Below are positions 60,762 to 64,000 of a DNA stretch of 64,000 nt, piece after piece; the first letter of the stretch is position 1, and the number at the start of each line of letters is the position of its first letter. Origin of the DNA: CAYZWU01 sp964482235. GTDB taxonomy: Bacteria; Planctomycetota; B15-G4; CAYZWU01. Below the pieces are notes generated by a model that was not told the origin of the DNA, ran no database searches, and saw only the letters and a program-made list of their open reading frames with translations. The stretch is from contig CAYZWU010000028.1 of the NCBI GenBank assembly GCA_964482235.1, forward strand, positions 7,268 through 71,267, given 5' to 3'. The position numbers were made by a program, and so were the translations under genes.

Positions 60762-60879
60762 GGCCAGGTTGCGTTTTCCCGCTGGGATATTGCCGAAATC
60801 TGTTATTTCTATGGGAGAGACGGCATCATCATCGCAGCTGCGGTGAGGGACGTCCACCACTTTGAATCGAGGTGATCAA

Positions 60880-63582
60880 TTGAGCAGCTGGCGCAAATGG
60901 CTGAGCAGGCTGCTTTCGAGAAACCGGGAGCAGGACAAACTCGATGCGGCCCGGCTTCGCCTCGACTTCAAGGCGCGTTACCAGAGTTTCAAGCTTCTCC
61001 TCAGCGCCAACCACAGGTCCCTCGAGCTCATGGCCGAGATCGAGCGCGTGTTATCGGGAATCCGGCCTTTCGGCATGACCTTCGTCCGGTCGCGCTGTAC
61101 GCGGATTTCCACCCTGGTTTTTCAGATCGTCAAGCATCTCGATGGGCTGGCCCCGGGCCGGTATGCGGAGCTATTCGAGAAATTCGAATCGATCCACGAT
61201 GAAATCAAATCCCACCTGCAGATCCGGAAAGATGTTGTTGAAGGGCCCCTGACCGTCCCTCTCGAGGAGATCGACAGGGATATGACCGATGGTGTGGGCC
61301 AAAAGATGGCGAGCCTGGCCGAAGTCAAGAACCGCTTCGACGTGAAAGTGCCCGGCGGTTTCGTGATAACGGCGACCGCCTACCATCGCTTCATGGAGCA
61401 CGGCGGGCTGCAAATGGAGATCAATCGGCGTCTCCAGGCGGCGGATGTTTCGAAAAGGGATGAGCTGTTCGATCTGAGCGCGGGGATTCAGCGTCTGATT
61501 ATCGCGTCGGAGATTCCCATTGAACTTGAGCGCGAGATCGAGGCGCAGGTGGCCTGTCTCGATGCGGCCGGGGAATCGGGAGGCGGACCACTCTCCGTGG
61601 CCATGCGCAGCAGCGCACTGGGCGAGGACCGCGCGGGCGTTTCCTTTGCCGGTCAGTACAGGACGCTGCTCAACGTGGGCAGGGAGAACGTCCTCCATGC
61701 CTACAAGGAGATCGTGGCAGGAAAATACGGCCTCGCCGCCATGACGTACCGGCTGAACCGGGGCATTGTGGATGAAGAGGCGGCCATGTGCGTCGGCTGT
61801 CTTCAAATGATCGATGTCCTCTCGGGCGGCGTGATGTATTCCCGGAATCCGATCGACATCCGTAACGAGTCGATTCTGATCAATTCGGTCTGGGGGCTCC
61901 CCAAGCCGGTCGTGGACGGTCGGATCGAGGCGGACCTTTTCGTGCTCGATCGCAACGATCCCCCCGACATCACGGTCAGGGAAATCGCCATCAAGGAATA
62001 CAAGTTCGTATCTTTCCTTGAGGAGGGTGTCGGCCGGATGGTCGTTACGGGCGAGGAGCGGAACCTTCCTTCGCTCACAGACGAGCAGGCAAGGGAACTT
62101 GCGCGCATGGGCATGAAGCTCGAGGCGTACTACGGCACCCCGCAAGATATTGAATGGGCTATCGCCCGTGGCGGCGAGATCGTGCTTCTGCAGTGCCGGC
62201 CGCTGCACGCGCAGGTGACGGATCCGGAAATCGAAGGGGATTCGGGGAATGGTGGAGATCTAGAAAACGGCCTGGTTTCGGGAAGCGACCGAGATTCACG
62301 GACCACCAGGAAATGGCAGGTAGGCGAGCCGCCCGGACCCGTCCGGCTTCGAGGTGGTGTCACGGCAAGTCCCGGGGCCGCGGCCGGGCCCGTTTTCAAA
62401 GTCGAGAAGAGCGCGGACAGCCTTCGGTTTCCACAGGGCGCCGTGCTGGTGACGACCCAGTCGCTGCCGGCGTGGGCCTCGCTCGTCGGAAACGCGGTTG
62501 CCGTGGTCAGCGAGGTCGGCGGGGTTACAGGCCATCTGGCCAGTGTGGCACGCGAGTTCGGCATCCCGGCGCTCTTCGGCGCCCGGGGAGCGATGAAACG
62601 GCTCGTCAACGGCGAGATCGTCACCGTCGATGCCGACGGAATGCATGTTTTCGACGGCCGCATCGAGGCGCTCGTCGACGAGGAACGACAGCCCCGGAAT
62701 CTCATGGAAGGGAGTGCCGTGTTCGAAACGTTGAAGTCCGTGGCGCAATGCATAACTCCGCTGAACCTTCTCGATCCCGATGCGCCCGGATTCAGGCCCT
62801 TCGGTTGCGGAACGCTTCACGATATCACGCGCTTCTGCCATGAAAAGGCAGTGGCAGAGATGTTCCGTTTCGGCAAGGACCACCGTTTTCCGGAGCGCTC
62901 GAGCAAGCAGCTGTACTGCGATGCGCCCATGCAGTGGTGGGTCCTCAACCTCGATGACGGATTCACCGAAGAAGTCGAGGGCAGGTATGTCGGGCTGGAC
63001 AATATCGTGTCCATCCCCATGCTCGCCATCTGGGAAGGTGTTGCCGCCATCCCCTGGGAGGGCCCACCGCCCATTGACAGGAAGGGGCTCATGTCGGTCA
63101 TGTTCGAAGCCACGAGAAATACGGCACTCACCCCCGGTCTTCGTACGCGGTACGCCAACCGGAACTACTTCATGATCTCCAGGAACTATTGCAGCTTGAG
63201 TTCGCGGTTGGGATTCCACTTTTCAACGATCGAAACACTGGTGAGCGACCGCCCGCGGGAAAACTATATCAGCTTCCAGTTCAAAGGCGGTGCCGCGGAC
63301 TTCGATCGCCGCCTGAAAAGGGTACGTTTTGTCGGGGACATTCTCGAGAACTACGGTTTCCGCGTTGAAGTCAAGGAAGACAATCTGAGGGCGCGCGTGG
63401 AAAACCGCGGCATGGTTTACATGTCGGAGAGGCTGAAGATCCTCGGCTACCTGACCATTCACACGCGCCAGCTCGACATGATCATGTCAAACGCCAGTGC
63501 AGTCGGCCATTTCAGGACGAAGCTGGAGAGGGATATCCAGGAGCTGTTGAATGGCGGATCCGGATTCGAACCGTCTTCGTGA
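60880..63582 (+). CDS. PEP-synthase/PPDK-like protein without PEP-binding barrel
   Basis: 900 residues. The central part matches the ATP-grasp pyruvate-phosphate dikinase N domain (about 130-450: VPGGFVITATAYHRF, VAMRSSALGEDRAGVSFAGQY, GGVMYSRNP). The swivelling phosphohistidine domain follows (about 490-595) with candidate His552 in GGVTGHLASVAREFGIP. Instead of the PEP-binding TIM barrel there is a different C-terminal domain of about 300 residues (IPWEGPPPIDRKGLMS, FSTIETLVSD, ENYISFQFKGGAADFDRRL). It probably phosphorylates its own His from ATP, but normal PEP synthesis looks unlikely. TTG at 60880 has GAGGTGAT upstream; TTG at 60862 is the alternative. Last gene of the cluster. Confidence 0.85.
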   Translation: MSSWRKWLSRLLSRNREQDKLDAARLRLDFKARYQSFKLLLSANHRSLELMAEIERVLSGIRPFGMTFVRSRCTRISTLVFQIVKHLDGLAPGRYAELFEKFESIHDEIKSHLQIRKDVVEGPLTVPLEEIDRDMTDGVGQKMASLAEVKNRFDVKVPGGFVITATAYHRFMEHGGLQMEINRRLQAADVSKRDELFDLSAGIQRLIIASEIPIELEREIEAQVACLDAAGESGGGPLSVAMRSSALGEDRAGVSFAGQYRTLLNVGRENVLHAYKEIVAGKYGLAAMTYRLNRGIVDEEAAMCVGCLQMIDVLSGGVMYSRNPIDIRNESILINSVWGLPKPVVDGRIEADLFVLDRNDPPDITVREIAIKEYKFVSFLEEGVGRMVVTGEERNLPSLTDEQARELARMGMKLEAYYGTPQDIEWAIARGGEIVLLQCRPLHAQVTDPEIEGDSGNGGDLENGLVSGSDRDSRTTRKWQVGEPPGPVRLRGGVTASPGAAAGPVFKVEKSADSLRFPQGAVLVTTQSLPAWASLVGNAVAVVSEVGGVTGHLASVAREFGIPALFGARGAMKRLVNGEIVTVDADGMHVFDGRIEALVDEERQPRNLMEGSAVFETLKSVAQCITPLNLLDPDAPGFRPFGCGTLHDITRFCHEKAVAEMFRFGKDHRFPERSSKQLYCDAPMQWWVLNLDDGFTEEVEGRYVGLDNIVSIPMLAIWEGVAAIPWEGPPPIDRKGLMSVMFEATRNTALTPGLRTRYANRNYFMISRNYCSLSSRLGFHFSTIETLVSDRPRENYISFQFKGGAADFDRRLKRVRFVGDILENYGFRVEVKEDNLRARVENRGMVYMSERLKILGYLTIHTRQLDMIMSNASAVGHFRTKLERDIQELLNGGSGFEPSS

Positions 63583-63711
63583 AGTCTTCTTCCATCAAGA
63601 CTGCAAATAACATCTCCAGTCGCTCTCTCCCTTCGGATTCCCTGGAGCAGGTGTTGAGCACGTCAAGGTCTCTCCTCCAGCCAGAATCTCCCTTCCACGT
63701 AGATTAAACGA

Positions 63712-63776
63712 CCACCTGCTAAAGCAGGTGGATTAAAGAAAGACGACTGAAAGTCGGTCCTGGCGGCGAAAGCCGC
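63712..63776. repeat. Three consecutive hairpins beside the transposase fragment
   Basis: Three short perfect stems in a row: CCACCTGC/GCAGGTGG with TAAA loop (63712-63731), CGACT/AGTCG (63744-63756), and GCGGC/GCCGC with GAAA loop (63763-63776). They lie just 3' of the IS200-type fragment on the minus strand, where IS200/IS605 right ends carry subterminal hairpins used in single-strand transposition. Confidence 0.6.
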
Positions 63777-63778
63777 AT

Positions 63779-63958
63779 TCAACCATCGGTTACTTTTAGT
63801 GCTTCTTGGGGAGGAGGTTCTTCTTGATTCGCGATGTAGGCGGCGATCATCTTCTCTGTAACCTTGCCTATTGTTGCGCAAAAATACCCGCGCGCCCAAA
63901 GGTGCTGGCCCCAATACCGTTTCCGCAAGTGCGGAAACTCTCGTTTGATCAGCGACAC
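63779..63958 (-). pseudogene. IS200/IS605-type TnpA transposase C-terminal fragment
   Basis: A 59-residue reading frame ends in the family tail: REFPHLRKRYWGQHLWARGYF, then IGKVTEKMIAAYIANQ. This is the C-terminal part of an IS200-type tyrosine transposase of about 130-150 residues. An in-frame TGA lies directly before the GTG at 63956-63958, and the residues before that (LIVVHREI) do not resemble TnpA, so the catalytic HUH part is missing or lies on a rearranged copy. The frame is too short for usual gene lists. Remnant, probably inactive. Confidence 0.8.
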
Positions 63959-64000
63959 TCAAATCTCCCGGTGAACGACAATTAGAATTCCCGCTAATGA

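Noticed and set aside
60732..60875. Possible 47-residue protein (GTG start) before the PEP-synthase-like gene
   Set aside because: The amino acid pattern looks plausible and the frame is open from 60611, but there is no ribosome site, no ATG and it contains the UUCG hairpin. Left unannotated.
63555..63590. Minus-strand GGTTCGAATCC word suggesting a tRNA
   Set aside because: It lies in the 3' end of the PEP-synthase-like gene; only three stem pairs form and the other arms are absent.

Overview
The window is 64 kb of GC-rich, gene-dense bacterial chromosome with a Gram-negative-like gene set. It carries full-length housekeeping genes (uvrA, argS, asnS, polA, gatCAB, guaAB, purC/purE, pyrC) beside eukaryote-type Ser/Thr kinase signalling, secreted beta-propellers, a large secreted GH106-type glycosidase and a dense two-component cluster. 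There is no rRNA, tRNA or named marker that fixes the taxon. The mix (double-length UvrA, sigma factor paired with a kinase-propeller protein, sigma-54 network) fits an uncultured lineage of FCB-like or deltaproteobacterial type; this is inference at low confidence.

Layout. 0-6 kb: double-length UvrA. 6.3-12.6 kb: leftward run galE, MBL hydrolase, dacB, argS, SIS protein, with tight or overlapping junctions. 12.7-16.2 kb: rightward unknown gene, purC, purE, then mtnA and a small protein. 16.2-19.8 kb: ECF-like sigma factor overlapping a kinase with a C-terminal propeller. 20.2-27.3 kb: exported propeller protein, exported GH106-like enzyme and a divergent B12-binding radical SAM protein. 27.4-31.9 kb: asnS with a coiled-coil membrane protein, then an NhaC-type antiporter and a small membrane protein. 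31.9-41.8 kb: a duplicated TPR-like CPHC protein, a zinc-ribbon/TPR/retropepsin fusion, polA, pyrC, a GAF-SpoIIE phosphatase and a ComF-like PRTase. 41.9-50.0 kb: a membrane protein, gatCAB, then guaB-guaA-EEP on the other strand.

50.8-63.6 kb is the accessory-looking part and the most interesting. It runs in one direction: PAS/sigma-54 activator, NifX-like protein, membrane histidine kinase, receiver protein, tandem-receiver protein, second membrane histidine kinase, two more single receivers, TauE/SafE-type transporter, small two-TM protein, and a PEP-synthase-like protein without a recognisable PEP-binding barrel. All five receiver domains keep their phosphorylation residues, yet none is attached to an output domain. 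The only DNA-binding output is the sigma-54 activator, which has no receiver, and a good -24/-12 sigma-54 promoter lies in front of the tandem-receiver gene. I read this as one phosphorelay controlling a membrane transporter and a phosphohistidine protein; it is the best candidate here for an undescribed system.

The right edge holds a broken IS200/IS605-type transposase fragment with three hairpins, so the cluster borders mobile DNA. No CRISPR array, rRNA or tRNA was found.
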